Shown: positions 9,067 to 19,276, numbered from the stretch's first letter. The stretch: DNA of 64,000 nt from Ferribacterium limneticum (GCF_020510585.1 NZ_CP075190.1:2168001-2232000), one strand, 5' to 3'. Numbers and translations are program-made. The notes: generated by a model not told the origin, from the letters alone.

Positions 9067-9477
9067 TTACTCTGCTTCGAGCAAAGCCCGCACGTGATCA
9101 GGCAAAGGCACCGATTTTCCAGTCTGCGTATCCATCCAGACGACCTTGGCGGCCCCCTCGGCATAAATGCGCTCATCGCCTTCGATGCGCATTTCAACAT
9201 AGGTCTCGCAGCTGGAACGGCCAATCGCGCCGACAAAGGTGCGCACCTCGACGGTTCCTGGATAATTCATCGGAATCAGGAAGGTACAGCTGGCGTTGAT
9301 GATCACCGGCCCGGCGCCGCCCGGACGGACGGGAATATTCATTTCCTCGACCCACTCGACCCGCGCCTGCTCCATGTAGCGGAAATAGACGGTGTTATTG
9401 ACATGCCCGTAGGCATCCATGTCGCCCCAGCGAATGGGCATCTTCGTGACGTGAATCAGCTTTTTCTTGTGGTTCAT
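9067..9477 (-). CDS. 4-hydroxybenzoyl-CoA thioesterase (YbgC-like) family protein
   Basis: This 136-residue hotdog-fold acyl-CoA thioesterase carries the family signature RWGDMDAYGHVNNTVYFRYM with the catalytic Asp, and EQARVEWVEEM. It probably hydrolyses short or medium acyl-CoA; the substrate is unknown. Start choice is uncertain: ATG 9477 is taken, but no clear ribosome site is seen, and a TTG at 9507 or ATG at 9441 are possible. It is divergent from the ETF-ubiquinone oxidoreductase gene, which fits a shared role in fatty-acid or amino-acid catabolism (inference). Confidence 0.85.
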   Translation of the reverse strand: MNHKKKLIHVTKMPIRWGDMDAYGHVNNTVYFRYMEQARVEWVEEMNIPVRPGGAGPVIINASCTFLIPMNYPGTVEVRTFVGAIGRSSCETYVEMRIEGDERIYAEGAAKVVWMDTQTGKSVPLPDHVRALLEAE

Positions 9478-9516
9478 ATACTTGAATACTAGAGTGGGGT
9501 TGATCAAAATATTTCC

Positions 9517-9530
9517 ATACTGTACCGTAT
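9517..9530. promoter_or_regulatory. Palindromic candidate operator between divergent genes
   Basis: ATACTGTACCGTAT is an imperfect 14-bp palindrome 35 bp upstream of the ETF-QO start and in the divergent promoter region of the thioesterase gene. It resembles sites of TetR-type acyl-CoA regulators in general layout only; no regulator gene is adjacent. Confidence 0.35.
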
Positions 9531-9564
9531 TGAAATCAAGTCAACAATAAAATCAGGAGACAGC

Positions 9565-11211
9565 ATGCAGCGCGAATCCATGGAATTCGACGTCGTCATA
9601 GTCGGCGGCGGCCCGGCCGGCCTGGCTGCGGCGATCCGCCTGAAACAACTGGCGGCAGAAAAAGGAAGCGATCTGGCCGTCTGCCTGATCGAAAAAGGCG
9701 CCGAAATCGGCGCCCATATTCTTTCCGGCGCCGTCATGGATCCGCGTGCCCTGAGCGAGTTGCTGCCCAACTGGCAGACAGACGGCGCGCCGCTCAATGC
9801 CCCCGTCTCCGAAGACCGCTTCTTCATTCTCTCCGAAACCGGTGCCACCAAGGTGCCGAACAGCCTGCTACCCGACTGTTTCCACAACGAAGGCAATTTC
9901 GTCATTTCGCTGGGCAACGTCTGTCGCTGGCTGGGCGAACAGGCCGAGGCGCTGGGCGTCGAGATTTATCCCGGTTTTGCCGGCGCCGAAGTGCTGTTCG
10001 ACGAGAACGGCGCCGTCAAGGGCGTCGCCACCGGCGACATGGGTCGCCTGCACGACGGCTCCGAAGGGCCGAATTTCCAGCTAGGCATGGAACTTCATGG
10101 CAAATACACCTTTTTCGCCGAAGGCTGTCGTGGCCATCTCGGCAAGCAGCTCGAAACCAAATTCAATTTGCGCGACGGTGTCGATCCGCAAACCTATGGC
10201 ATCGGTCTCAAGGAACTCTGGGAAATTGATCCGGACAAGCACCAGCTTGGCCTGGTCATTCACAGCGGTGGCTGGCCGATGCAGCCGGATACCTACGGCG
10301 GCGGTTTTCTCTATCACCTGGAAAACAACCAGATCGCCGTCGGCTTCGTCGTCGGCCTTGGTTATAGCAACCCGCACCTGTCGCCCTACGAGGAATTCCA
10401 GCGTTTCAAGACGCATCCGGAAATCCGCAAGTTTCTTGAAGGCGGCAAACGCATCGCCTACGGTGCCCGCGCCCTGACCGCCGGCGGCCTGCAATCGCTA
10501 CCCAAACTGACTTTTCCCGGTGGCGTGCTGATCGGTGACGACGCCGGCTTCCTCAACGCAGCTCGCATCAAGGGCTCGCACTGTGCCATCAAGACCGGTT
10601 CGCTGGCCGCTGAAGCCTGCTTCGCAGCACTGGCCGGCGAACGCCAGCGCGACGAATTGACTGCCTATCCAGAGTCATTTAAAAACAGTTGGTTGTACGA
10701 TGAACTTCATAAAACACGTAACTTCAAACCGTGGATGAACAAGGGGCTGGCGCTCGGCTCCATCATGTTCGGCATCGACCAGGTGGTGCTGCGCGGCAAG
10801 GCGCCGTGGACGCTGCACAATCGCACGCCCGACCACGCCAAGCTGAAGCTGGCGGCTGATTGCGAGCCCATCGCCTATCCGAAGCCGGATGGCGTCATCA
10901 CCTTCGACCGCCTATCCTCGGTCTTCCTGTCCAGCACCAACCACGAGGAAGATCAGCCCTGTCACCTGCAATTGAAGGATGCCAGCGTGCCGATCGCTGT
11001 CAATCTGGCGCAGTACGACGCGCCGGAACAACGTTTCTGCCCGGCCGGCGTCTATGAAATCCTGCGCGACGAAAGCGGCGCCAATCCGCGTCTGCAGATC
11101 AACGCCCAGAACTGCGTGCATTGCAAGACCTGCGACATCAAGGACCCGACCCAGAACATCAACTGGGTGGTGCCGCAAGGCGGCGAAGGCCCGACTTACC
11201 CGAATATGTAA
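9565..11211 (+). CDS. Electron-transfer flavoprotein-ubiquinone oxidoreductase
   Basis: This 548-residue enzyme moves electrons from reduced ETF to ubiquinone at the inner membrane, linking acyl-CoA dehydrogenases to respiration. It has an N-terminal FAD-binding Rossmann motif (DVVIVGGGPAGLAAAIRL), the family block IGAHILSGAVMDPRAL, and a C-terminal 4Fe-4S site with CVHCKTC plus an upstream cysteine in RFCPAGVYE. Length is normal. The ATG at 9565 follows AGGAG at good spacing. It is divergent from the thioesterase and is followed 90 bp later by fabI on the same strand, probably as a separate unit. Confidence 0.96.
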   Translation: MQRESMEFDVVIVGGGPAGLAAAIRLKQLAAEKGSDLAVCLIEKGAEIGAHILSGAVMDPRALSELLPNWQTDGAPLNAPVSEDRFFILSETGATKVPNSLLPDCFHNEGNFVISLGNVCRWLGEQAEALGVEIYPGFAGAEVLFDENGAVKGVATGDMGRLHDGSEGPNFQLGMELHGKYTFFAEGCRGHLGKQLETKFNLRDGVDPQTYGIGLKELWEIDPDKHQLGLVIHSGGWPMQPDTYGGGFLYHLENNQIAVGFVVGLGYSNPHLSPYEEFQRFKTHPEIRKFLEGGKRIAYGARALTAGGLQSLPKLTFPGGVLIGDDAGFLNAARIKGSHCAIKTGSLAAEACFAALAGERQRDELTAYPESFKNSWLYDELHKTRNFKPWMNKGLALGSIMFGIDQVVLRGKAPWTLHNRTPDHAKLKLAADCEPIAYPKPDGVITFDRLSSVFLSSTNHEEDQPCHLQLKDASVPIAVNLAQYDAPEQRFCPAGVYEILRDESGANPRLQINAQNCVHCKTCDIKDPTQNINWVVPQGGEGPTYPNM

Positions 11212-11300
11212 GCCAAACCCCGGAAACCGTGTTCGCATAACGCGAATCACTGTTTCCCGGTTTATAATCCTGCGGCTAAACCCCTTAGGGAGAACAACAC

Positions 11301-12098
11301 ATGGGCTTTCTCGCCGACAAAAAAATTCTGATCACCGGACTGCTGTCCAAGCATTCCATTGCCTATGGCATTGCCAAGGCCTGCCACCGTGAAGGGGCTC
11401 AACTCGCCTTCACCTACCAGACCGAGCGTTTCGAAGACCGCATCAAGAAGTTCGCCGCTGAATTCGGCAGCGACATCACCATTCCCGTCGACGTCGCCAG
11501 CGACGAGCAAATCGACAACCTGTTCGTCGAACTGGCCAAGCACTGGGACGGCCTCGATGGACTGGTTCATTCCATCGCCTACGCCCCGACCGAAGCCATC
11601 GAAGGTGATTTCCTGAACGGCATTTCGCGCGAGTCCTTCCGTATCGCCCACGAGATTTCGTCGTACAGCTACCCGGCGCTGGTCAAGGCTGCCCGTCCGA
11701 TGATGCAAGGCCGCAAGAGCGCCGCGCTGGCCCTCTCCTACCTCGGCGCCGAACGCACCATGCCGAACTACAACACCATGGGCCTGGCCAAGGCCAGCCT
11801 GGAAGCGGCCACGCGCTACCTGGCTTTTTGCCTCGGCCCTGAAGGCATTCGCGCCAACGCCATCTCGGCCGGTCCGATCAAGACGCTTGCCGCTTCCGGC
11901 ATCGGCAACTTCGGCAAACTGCTCGCCTACAACTCGCACAATGCCCCGTTGCGTCGCAACGTGACCATTGAGGAAGTCGGCAACGCCGCCGCCTTCATGC
12001 TGTCCGATCTGGCCAGCGGCATTACCGGTGAAATCCTCTACGTTGATGGCGGCATGAACACTACCGCGCTGGGCAACGCCGACCCGCTGCCTGCCTGA
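11301..12098 (+). CDS. fabI: Enoyl-[acyl-carrier-protein] reductase (NADH)
   Basis: This 265-residue short-chain dehydrogenase-fold enzyme performs the last reduction of each fatty-acid elongation cycle. The FabI nucleotide-binding region is [19 protein letters not shown]. The catalytic tyrosine and lysine are in [17 protein letters not shown] (Tyr-x6-Lys), and [19 protein letters not shown] is typical. GGGAGAAC precedes the ATG. It is followed by a repeat copy 21 bp after the stop and then a shared terminator facing the convergent kinase gene. Confidence 0.97.
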   Translation: MGFLADKKILITGLLSKHSIAYGIAKACHREGAQLAFTYQTERFEDRIKKFAAEFGSDITIPVDVASDEQIDNLFVELAKHWDGLDGLVHSIAYAPTEAIEGDFLNGISRESFRIAHEISSYSYPALVKAARPMMQGRKSAALALSYLGAERTMPNYNTMGLAKASLEAATRYLAFCLGPEGIRANAISAGPIKTLAASGIGNFGKLLAYNSHNAPLRRNVTIEEVGNAAAFMLSDLASGITGEILYVDGGMNTTALGNADPLPA

Positions 12099-12118
12099 TC
12101 GATCGTCACTGGCGGCTT

Positions 12119-12155
12119 CTACGGTCAACCGGGAAAAACGTCAAAAATTAAAAAC
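12119..12155 (+). repeat. Dispersed repeat copy 5 (after fabI)
   Basis: The sequence is CTACGGTCAACCGGGAAAAA, CG, then TCAAAAATTAAAAACG, starting 21 bp after the fabI stop. Its tail overlaps the terminator stem. Confidence 0.83.
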
Positions 12156-12186
12156 GCCGACCCGGTTAATTCCGGTCGGCGTTTTT
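12150..12186. terminator. Bidirectional rho-independent terminator
   Basis: The arms AAAAACGCCGACC and GGTCGGCGTTTTT pair perfectly around an 11-nt loop, with A- and T-runs on both sides. It serves fabI and the convergent kinase gene, and its right arm overlaps the kinase stop region. Confidence 0.93.
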
Positions 12187-15100
12187 ATTTGGGCTGTTTG
12201 CTCGTCAGATGCTGCCGGACGACGCTGGCCAAGGCATCAATATCCACCGGTTTGGCGACATGGTCGACCATGCCGGTGGCAAGGCACTTTTCGCGCTCTT
12301 CGCTGAAGGCGTGGGCGGTCTGGGCGATGATGGGGAGGTCGGGGTAGACCGCCAGTATCCGGCCTGCTGCTTCGTAGCCGTCCATTTCCGGCATCTGCAA
12401 ATCCATCAGGACAACATCGTAAGCTTCCCTGCCATCACGCAGCACGCGCTCGACCACCTCCTGGCCGTTGTCGACCATCACGACAAGCGCCCCGCATTCT
12501 TTCAGTGCCTCTTGCAGCACTAGCTGATTGATCTTTTCGTCTTCGGCGACAAGGATGGAGATACCCGCCAGCGACTTTTTGGCCAACTGCGCCGCGTCCT
12601 CCTGCCCATTGCCATTCTGGATATTTCTCGGTTCCGGCTTGATGTAAGGAAAGCGAAACTCAACACTGGTCCCGGCGCCAGGCTGGCTGGAAACCTGGAT
12701 ATCACCATTCATCAACTCGAGAATACGTTTGCTGATGGCCAGGCCAAGACCCGTGCCGCCAAATTTCCGGCTGGCCGACGCATCGGCCTGCTGGAAGGGA
12801 TTAAACAGCGCCTCGAGCTGCGTAGCATCCATTCCTATACCGGTATCGGCAATCTTGAATACCAGCCAGTCGTTCTCAAGCGAAAGTGACAGTCGGACAC
12901 GACCAGCGGCGGTGAATTTGACCGCGTTGGAAAGAATGTTGAGCAGCACCTGCCCCATGCGTAATGGATCGCTGATACAAGAGCGTGGCAGGTCGGGTGC
13001 CAGTTCAACCTGAAGATCAAGCTGCTTGGCCTCGGCCCGATCACGAAGCAGATCGAGCGAATGCTCAACTATCTCGGCAAGTACGACCTCGGTCTGTTCG
13101 ATGCGCAGCTTGCCGGCCTCAATCTTGGAAAAATCGAGAATGTCATTGATCACGCCGAGCAGGCGGTTGCCGGAAAGCTGGATCTTGGCGAAGGCATCGC
13201 GTGCCTTCTCGGTATTCTGGACATTGCGGTAACCGATCTGGGCAAAACCCAGCACGCCATTGAGCGGCGTACGAATCTCATGGCTCATGTTGGCCAGGAA
13301 TTCGCTCCTCACCCGGGCCAGGTTTTCAGCCGCAACCAGAGCTTGCTCTCTGGCCTGTGCGGCTGCACGCTGGATGCTGACATCGACAAAACTGGTCACT
13401 GCGCCAACGATAACGCCATCCTGCAGCATGGGGTGAGTCGCGTACATCACCGGAACAGGATGGCCATCGGCACGCCAGTACACCTCATTGTCGACACGAA
13501 CATTCTGACCGAGCCGCAAAGCGTTGTAGCTGGGACATTCGGCGGGAGGGTACGGCGAACCATCCGGCCGGCTGTGGTGGAGAAGCCCGTGTGCAGCGCG
13601 ACCAATCACCTGCTCGGCGACATAGCCCAGGATCGCGCAAGCCGCGGGGTTGATGAAAGTGATGACGCCATCGCAATCGATCCCGTAGAGGCCATCAGCG
13701 CTGGAATGCAGGATGTGGCTGGCCCGCGCCTCGGTCTGCATGAGTTCGGAGGTGCGCTGCTGAACGAGCCCCTCAAGATGACGCTGATGCCGTTCCAGTT
13801 CGGCTTCGATTTGCTTGCGTCCCGAGATGTCCCTGAAGACATTGACCGCTCCAGTAATTTCCCCGTCCCGTTCAACGGGTGAAACCGTGAATTCGACCGG
13901 AAAAGAGGTGCCATCCATGCGCCAATACAGGCTGTCGCTGACATGTCGCTGCTCACCGTCATGCAGTGTCTTGAATACTGCACAGTCGGCGCAGGGAACG
14001 AGATTGCCGTCTCCATCGTGGTGATGCGTCAAGGCATGGAGATCGAAGCCGACCCCCTCCCCCTCGCTCCAGCCAAACATTTTTTGCGCCGCCGGATTGA
14101 CGAAAACCACCTTGCCATCCAGATCGACCCCACAGATACCTTCGGCGGCCGATGACAGGATCAGTTCGCTCTGCCGCCAGGCAGCTTCCGTAGCGCGGTT
14201 CGACGCCTCCAGCTTGGCGGTGTATTCGGCATCCTGACGAAGCAGTGCTTCCTGGTCTGCCTCACTGCGTTTCCAGCCACGGCTGATCAGGATCGTTGAA
14301 ATCAGGGTTACCAGAAAAAATAGGCTGCTCAGACCGACGATGCCCAGCGAGTCGTTCCGCCAATCCGCCAGATAGTCGTCGTCGGCCAGACCGACGATCA
14401 AATAGAGCGGATATTGATCCACCTGGCGGAAATGGAAGGTTCTGGAAATCCCGTCCACCCCTGAACGGGTATGGTACTGGGCGACGCTTTTGTCTGAATT
14501 GAGCAGAGCTCGCAACTCGGCGGACGGTCTGCTGCGGCCGACAGTGGCGCCATGGGAATCCGCTTTCGTGTAGCGGGCAATCAGATTGCTTTTATCCCAC
14601 AACCCAACATTCCCACGTTCCCCAAGATCAACCTTGGAAAACATGGCAATAAAATTATTGACCGAAACCGCCACATGAACATCTCCTGCGAATGATCCGT
14701 CAGGGTTGTTGATGCGCCGGCCGAGGGTAATCATCCATTTTTCGGCAGCCCGTCCCATGATCGGCGCTGAAAAGACCAGCCCGGCTTTTGGATCATCGCG
14801 CAGGCGAATGAATTGTGGACGATCAGCGATGCTGGCATTGCGCACCTTCACATCATTGACCGCATAGCGGATGATGCCTTGGGCATCGACGACGCGCAGC
14901 CCCAGCGCTTCCGGAATCAGGGCATCCTGATGCGCCATGAATGACTCCAGCGCCTTCTGGTTGACTCCCCCACTAGCCATCTGCCGGGAGATCTCGTCAC
15001 TGAGTACATGTAACGAGAGATCGATCTTGCTGATAAAACCGGCAAGACTTTCTTCCAGAATTCTTGAGTAACTTTCGGTCAAGGTAACCGCCTGGGCTAC

Positions 15101-15241
15101 CTTCTCGGCGCGGTTTTGCTGGATTACCAGAACGGTCATGCCGATCACGAACAAATTAATCAAGCAGACGCCAAGCCACAGCAACCGAATATAGCCATGG
15201 CGCCTCTTGGTGGACGCGATCAAGCCTGGATAACCTGTCAT
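12185..15241 (-). CDS. Hybrid sensor histidine kinase with periplasmic sensor and two PAS domains
   Basis: This protein of about 1018 residues is a membrane sensor. A transmembrane helix lies near residues 19-40, then a roughly 260-residue periplasmic region (dCache-like, inferred from size and position), and a second helix ([17 protein letters not shown]). Two PAS domains follow; the first contains [20 protein letters not shown]. Then come HisKA ([19 protein letters not shown], phospho-His), HATPase_c ([20 protein letters not shown] and [14 protein letters not shown]) and a C-terminal receiver ([13 protein letters not shown] with the acceptor Asp). Start 15241 has AGGAACGGG upstream; 15313 is an alternative. 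The signal and output partner are unknown. Confidence 0.93.
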   Translation of the reverse strand: MTGYPGLIASTKRRHGYIRLLWLGVCLINLFVIGMTVLVIQQNRAEKVAQAVTLTESYSRILEESLAGFISKIDLSLHVLSDEISRQMASGGVNQKALESFMAHQDALIPEALGLRVVDAQGIIRYAVNDVKVRNASIADRPQFIRLRDDPKAGLVFSAPIMGRAAEKWMITLGRRINNPDGSFAGDVHVAVSVNNFIAMFSKVDLGERGNVGLWDKSNLIARYTKADSHGATVGRSRPSAELRALLNSDKSVAQYHTRSGVDGISRTFHFRQVDQYPLYLIVGLADDDYLADWRNDSLGIVGLSSLFFLVTLISTILISRGWKRSEADQEALLRQDAEYTAKLEASNRATEAAWRQSELILSSAAEGICGVDLDGKVVFVNPAAQKMFGWSEGEGVGFDLHALTHHHDGDGNLVPCADCAVFKTLHDGEQRHVSDSLYWRMDGTSFPVEFTVSPVERDGEITGAVNVFRDISGRKQIEAELERHQRHLEGLVQQRTSELMQTEARASHILHSSADGLYGIDCDGVITFINPAACAILGYVAEQVIGRAAHGLLHHSRPDGSPYPPAECPSYNALRLGQNVRVDNEVYWRADGHPVPVMYATHPMLQDGVIVGAVTSFVDVSIQRAAAQAREQALVAAENLARVRSEFLANMSHEIRTPLNGVLGFAQIGYRNVQNTEKARDAFAKIQLSGNRLLGVINDILDFSKIEAGKLRIEQTEVVLAEIVEHSLDLLRDRAEAKQLDLQVELAPDLPRSCISDPLRMGQVLLNILSNAVKFTAAGRVRLSLSLENDWLVFKIADTGIGMDATQLEALFNPFQQADASASRKFGGTGLGLAISKRILELMNGDIQVSSQPGAGTSVEFRFPYIKPEPRNIQNGNGQEDAAQLAKKSLAGISILVAEDEKINQLVLQEALKECGALVVMVDNGQEVVERVLRDGREAYDVVLMDLQMPEMDGYEAAGRILAVYPDLPIIAQTAHAFSEEREKCLATGMVDHVAKPVDIDALASVVRQHLTSKQPK

Positions 15242-15390
15242 ACCCGTTCCTGAGCTGTTGCGTTTCGGGGTGCTCGTTCCAGGAAACCGGCAAGATCCGC
15301 TTCCCTTGAGCATCTACCAACTGCGAGGAGAATAGCATTCCCCTTATTGAGCGCCTACGGAGATTGCTGTGAAATGGCATCTGAAAATGA

Positions 15391-15416
15391 AAAAAGCGGG
15401 CCGCAGCCCGCTTTTT
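15391..15416. terminator. Rho-independent terminator after ppiD
   Basis: GCGGGC and GCCCGC pair around loop CGCA, flanked by five A and five T. It lies 18 bp beyond the ppiD stop, between ppiD and the start region of the kinase gene. Confidence 0.92.
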
Positions 15417-15433
15417 ATCTTTCAGTCTGCCGC

Positions 15434-17320
15434 TTACTTGTCTTTCGACTCCAGCGCGGCCTGATTTATTTCCACCTTGTAGCGGCTGCGCAGGGCGGCC
15501 AGATAGAGCTGGACTTCCTCCTGGGCGGCCAGATTGCCCAGTTGCTTGAGCATCCCCTGCTTGCTGGCATCGTCGAGTTTTTCGCCTGCCTGGACCTTGG
15601 TCAGCTTGAACAATGCGTAACCTGTGCCTGGCAGTTCGACGCCGGAGTAAGACGGCAGCTTGCCGGTTTCCATGCGGAACACGGACTGTGCCACAGGCGG
15701 CGGCAGTTGGCGGGCTTCCATGCGCGATACGCTCTTGGCGGCGCCCCAGGTCAGTTTGTCCTCGCCCTTCTTCAAGGCTTCCAGACGTGCTTCGCCATCC
15801 TTGCTGGCCAGAACCTGGGCTTCCTTGTTCTTGAGCAGGGTTTCGATGTTGGCCTTGACGCTGTCGAAGGGCTGCAAGGCCTTCGGCTTGTAATCGACCA
15901 GACGCGCCGCAACCAGGGTATTGGCGGCGATTTCAACGGCTTCGGTATTGCGGCGATTCTTGACGGAATCTTCCGAGAACAGCGCCGTCATGAGCTTTTC
16001 GTTGCCGAGCGCGCCGTTGGCCGGATTGGCCTGACGGGCCAGCCAGTCGGATGATTTGACGGTCAGCTTGAATTTCTCGGCAACCGGCTTGAGGCTGTCC
16101 GACTGTTCATAGACCATGTTGCTGAAGGCTTCAGCGGCTTCGGCAAACTTGCGGGTACCGGCAGCCTTCTTGAGTTCAGCTTCGATTTCGCCACGAACAT
16201 CAGCCAGCGGCTTTTCCTTGGCGGCATGGATGCCGGTCAGCTTGATGATGTGGAAGCCGAAATCGGACTCGACGACGCCGGAAATCTCGCCTTCCTTGAG
16301 GCCCGTGGTCGTGTCTTCGAAGGCCTTGACCATGGCACCGCGCCCGAAGTAACCGAGGTCGCCACCCTTGGAGGCCGAACCCGGGTCATCGGAATTCTTC
16401 CTGGCCAGGTCGGCAAAGGCGGCTGGATTCTTGCGGACTTCAGCGAGTAGCTCTTCCGCCTTGGCTTTGGCCTTGTCCTTGCCGAGTTTTTCCGAGGCGA
16501 TCAGGATGTGGCTGGCGCGACGCTCTTCCGGTTGCAGGAAACGATCCTTGTGACCGTCGTACCAGGCCTTTATCTCGGCATCGGTGACAGCCAGCTGGGC
16601 AGCGATGGCATCCATCGACAGCACGACGTATTCGGCCTTGGCCTGCTCGGGCACTTCAAACTGCTTGGCATTCTCGTCGTAGAACTTTTTTGCCGCATCG
16701 TCGGCCAGCTTGACCTTGCCGAGGTAGCTATCGAGGTTCAGGCGGAATTCCATGACCTCACGTTTCTCGGTCTGCAGGGCCAGCAAGCGGTCGGCAACGG
16801 AACGGGAAACCACGCCGGATTGGCCGATCGCCCCCGCCAGTTGCTGCACGGTCAGATCCTGACGCAGTTGTGCCTCGAAACCGGCCGGCGACATGCCCTG
16901 GGCACGCAACGCGGCTTCGTAGCGTTCGACGGAGAATTTGCCGTCAACCTTGAAGGCCTCGATCGCGCCGATGGCCTGGCGGATGGCGTTGTCGCCGGCC
17001 ACCATATTTTTCTTGCTCGCCTCGATAACGAGCAGGCGCTGGTTGATCAGATCGTCAAGAATCGCTTTGCGGGCCTCGGGATTTTCCAGCATCTTCGGGT
17101 CGAACTGAGCCCCCATTTGCGTGCGCAGGCGCTCCTGCTGTTCGCGCAGGGTCTGCTGGAACTGTTGCTGGGTAATCTTGACGTCGCCAATCGTGGCGAC
17201 ATCGCCGCCGGAGCCGTCGCTGCGCATGTAGGAATCAACGCCGAAAAAGGCGAACGGCAGCGTGATCAGCGCCAGAAATACCTGGACGATTCTTTTGTTG
17301 TTGCGGACTGCGTCGAACAT
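15434..17320 (-). CDS. ppiD: PpiD-like periplasmic folding chaperone (SurA N-terminal and parvulin domains)
   Basis: This 628-residue inner-membrane-anchored chaperone helps fold exported outer-membrane and periplasmic proteins. The N-terminal anchor is RIVQVFLALITLPFAFFGV (residues 10-28), followed by a SurA_N-like region (about 40-180). The parvulin PPIase domain runs from ASHILIASEKLG to DLGYFGRGAMVKAFEDT and SDFGFHIIKL (about 270-370). A C-terminal SurA/PpiD-like part follows. Length and order fit PpiD. It is a single gene with its own terminator; the MocR gene ends 93 bp before its start. Confidence 0.95.
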   Translation of the reverse strand: MFDAVRNNKRIVQVFLALITLPFAFFGVDSYMRSDGSGGDVATIGDVKITQQQFQQTLREQQERLRTQMGAQFDPKMLENPEARKAILDDLINQRLLVIEASKKNMVAGDNAIRQAIGAIEAFKVDGKFSVERYEAALRAQGMSPAGFEAQLRQDLTVQQLAGAIGQSGVVSRSVADRLLALQTEKREVMEFRLNLDSYLGKVKLADDAAKKFYDENAKQFEVPEQAKAEYVVLSMDAIAAQLAVTDAEIKAWYDGHKDRFLQPEERRASHILIASEKLGKDKAKAKAEELLAEVRKNPAAFADLARKNSDDPGSASKGGDLGYFGRGAMVKAFEDTTTGLKEGEISGVVESDFGFHIIKLTGIHAAKEKPLADVRGEIEAELKKAAGTRKFAEAAEAFSNMVYEQSDSLKPVAEKFKLTVKSSDWLARQANPANGALGNEKLMTALFSEDSVKNRRNTEAVEIAANTLVAARLVDYKPKALQPFDSVKANIETLLKNKEAQVLASKDGEARLEALKKGEDKLTWGAAKSVSRMEARQLPPPVAQSVFRMETGKLPSYSGVELPGTGYALFKLTKVQAGEKLDDASKQGMLKQLGNLAAQEEVQLYLAALRSRYKVEINQAALESKDK

Positions 17321-17413
17321 GAGGAGAAAAATCCTTCGAATGCGTTCAAAAAGGCAAAGGCAGCTTGCCCAAAAGGCCGAATGATACCGTAATTTCCCTG
17401 GCCTCCCGTTGAT

Positions 17414-18835
17414 TTAGGCGCTGGAAAAGATCGCTCCCAGGCGACGCACGGCGTCTTCGATTGCCGGCGTGTGCGGGTTGCCGCAATTGAGGCGCAGGCA
17501 ATTGCGGTACATGCCGCTGGGCGAGAACAGATCGCCCGGCACGTAGGCCAGGTTTTCGCCGATTGCCCGTTGGTAGAGTCGCGTGGTGTCGATGTTTTCG
17601 GGCAATTCCACCCACAGGACGTAGCCGCCCTGCGGCTGGGTGATGCGGGTCGCCGCCGGAAAATAACGGCTGACCGCCAGCCGCATTGCTTCAACCTGCT
17701 GCGAGTAGGCCCGGCGCAGGGTGCGCAGATGACGCTCATAGGCGCCGGATTCGAGATATTCGGCGAGCACATGCTGGGTAATCGGATTGGTACCGCCGCT
17801 GGTGATGGTTTTCTGCAAGGCAATGGCCGAGTGATAGCGCCCGGCCGCGACAAAGCCGATGCGCAAGGCGGGCGACAGGCTTTTCGAGAACGACGAGCAG
17901 AGCATGACGTTGCCCACCTTGTCGAATGCCTTGATCGGCCACGGCCGCTCGCTGCCGAGGTGGAGATCGCCGTAGATGTCGTCCTCGATCACCGCCACGC
18001 CGCGGGCTGCGGTCAACGCCGAAAACAGCCGTTTTCTGTCGTCCGGCATGACGCAGCCGAGCGGATTGCTGCCATTCGAGACGATCAGGCAGGCGGCGAT
18101 ACCGCCGTTGCGCGTCGCCAGATCGAGCGCTTCGACCGACATTCCGGTGCGTGGATCGGTCGGGATTTCCAGCGCCTTGAGGCCGAGCGTTTCGAGCAAC
18201 TGCAGCATCAAATAGTAGGCCGGCGACTCGACCGCCACGGTATCGCCGGGTTTGGTCACCGCCCGCAAACACAAGCCGAGCGCTTCGGTACACGAATTGG
18301 TGATGACGAACTCCTCGGCCGGCAGCGGTCCGCCCCAGGCCAGCGAGCGGCGAACCAGCTGGCGAACCAGCGCCGGCTCGTCGGTATTGATGTGGCTGCC
18401 GCCTTCGAGCAGCCTGGGATGGCGCCGCGCGACGCCGGCATACAAACGCTGCAATGCCGCAACTGGCAACAACTCGGGCGCCGGCAAGGCGGCGGCGAGC
18501 GGCGCGATGCCGTTTCTCGCGCCGGCGCGCAAGACGCTGACCAGCCGTTGAGAAATATCGACCGGGCTCGGTTCTTCCGGCGTTGAGCGGACTACCGGCT
18601 CGGCGCGCGCGGCCTTGGCACGCTGAACGAAAAACCCGGACTGTGGCCGCGCTTCGACCAGGCCGCGATCCTCCAGCAGGCGCAGCGCCTGGACGACGGT
18701 CGACACGGAAAGCCGACGTTGGCTCGACAAGCGCCGCACCGACGGCAGGCGGTCACCGTGATTCAACACGCCGCTGGCAATCATGCCGCTCAATTCAGCC
18801 GCCAGTTGCTCATAGCGCAACAATTCTTCAGCCAT
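17414..18835 (-). CDS. MocR-type transcriptional regulator (GntR HTH plus aminotransferase-like domain)
   Basis: This 473-residue regulator has an N-terminal winged helix of the GntR family (LPSVRRLSSQRRLSVSTVVQ, residues about 30-50). A fold-type I aminotransferase domain follows (from about residue 110) with the PLP lysine in SSFSKSLSPALRIGFVAAG. Such proteins usually sense pyridoxal phosphate or an amino compound. It is divergent from a DUF2917 gene. The shared 144-bp region holds four ACAGTT/AACTGT half sites, the likely operator. Its target is therefore probably the DUF2917 gene and itself (inference). Confidence 0.93.
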   Translation of the reverse strand: MAEELLRYEQLAAELSGMIASGVLNHGDRLPSVRRLSSQRRLSVSTVVQALRLLEDRGLVEARPQSGFFVQRAKAARAEPVVRSTPEEPSPVDISQRLVSVLRAGARNGIAPLAAALPAPELLPVAALQRLYAGVARRHPRLLEGGSHINTDEPALVRQLVRRSLAWGGPLPAEEFVITNSCTEALGLCLRAVTKPGDTVAVESPAYYLMLQLLETLGLKALEIPTDPRTGMSVEALDLATRNGGIAACLIVSNGSNPLGCVMPDDRKRLFSALTAARGVAVIEDDIYGDLHLGSERPWPIKAFDKVGNVMLCSSFSKSLSPALRIGFVAAGRYHSAIALQKTITSGGTNPITQHVLAEYLESGAYERHLRTLRRAYSQQVEAMRLAVSRYFPAATRITQPQGGYVLWVELPENIDTTRLYQRAIGENLAYVPGDLFSPSGMYRNCLRLNCGNPHTPAIEDAVRRLGAIFSSA

Positions 18836-18843
18836 CAGGCACC

Positions 18844-18929
18844 TATACAGTTAGCGTCGGCAGCGACCAGTACAGTTGATATTTCTGACAACTGTATTGG
18901 TCACAATTTAAATCCATTGCAACTGTACC
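18844..18929. promoter_or_regulatory. Cluster of MocR-type operator half sites
   Basis: Four related sites lie between the divergent MocR and DUF2917 genes: TATACAGTT (18844-18852), CCAGTACAGTTG (18867-18878), CAACTGTATTGG (18889-18900) and CAACTGTACC (18920-18929). The middle pair forms an 11/12 inverted repeat with a 10-bp spacer, one helical turn. The layout of paired direct and inverted half sites fits known MocR operators; assignment to this regulator is by position. Confidence 0.7.
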
Positions 18930-18979
18930 ACCCGCTATCCGGAACCTAAAATTTCTCCACAATCAAAGCGGAGAGAGCC

Positions 18980-19270
18980 ATGAACAACCATCGGGTTTCG
19001 GAGGAAATATGCCTGCAGCCGGGCCACCCCGTCCGCCTGAATGACGCCGCCGGCACCCGAGTCCGCTGCCTGCGGGGCACGATCTGGATTACCGTCGCCA
19101 ACGAGCCCGACGACGTATTTCTCGGGAGCGGGCAAAGCTACCTGATTTCCCGCAATGGCCTGAGTCTTGTTGAACGGATAGGCAACAGCAGCATGCAACT
19201 GGAGAGGCGGCAAGGAGGCGGATGGCTCACGGGCCTGATCCGGCGCCTGACGAACGGGCCGGGTCGGTGA
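18980..19270 (+). CDS. DUF2917 domain protein
   Basis: This 96-residue protein matches the DUF2917 pattern: a core beta-rich stretch with GHPVRLNDAAGTRVRCLRG, TIWITVANEPDDVFLGSGQ and SYLISRNGLSLVE. Its function is unknown. It looks like a small cupin-like fold, an inference from the alternating hydrophobic pattern. GGAGAG precedes the ATG. It is divergent from the MocR regulator with operator-like repeats between them, so MocR control is likely. It ends 6 bp before the convergent small gene at 19277. Confidence 0.82.
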   Translation: MNNHRVSEEICLQPGHPVRLNDAAGTRVRCLRGTIWITVANEPDDVFLGSGQSYLISRNGLSLVERIGNSSMQLERRQGGGWLTGLIRRLTNGPGR

Positions 19271-19276
19271 CGGAAC

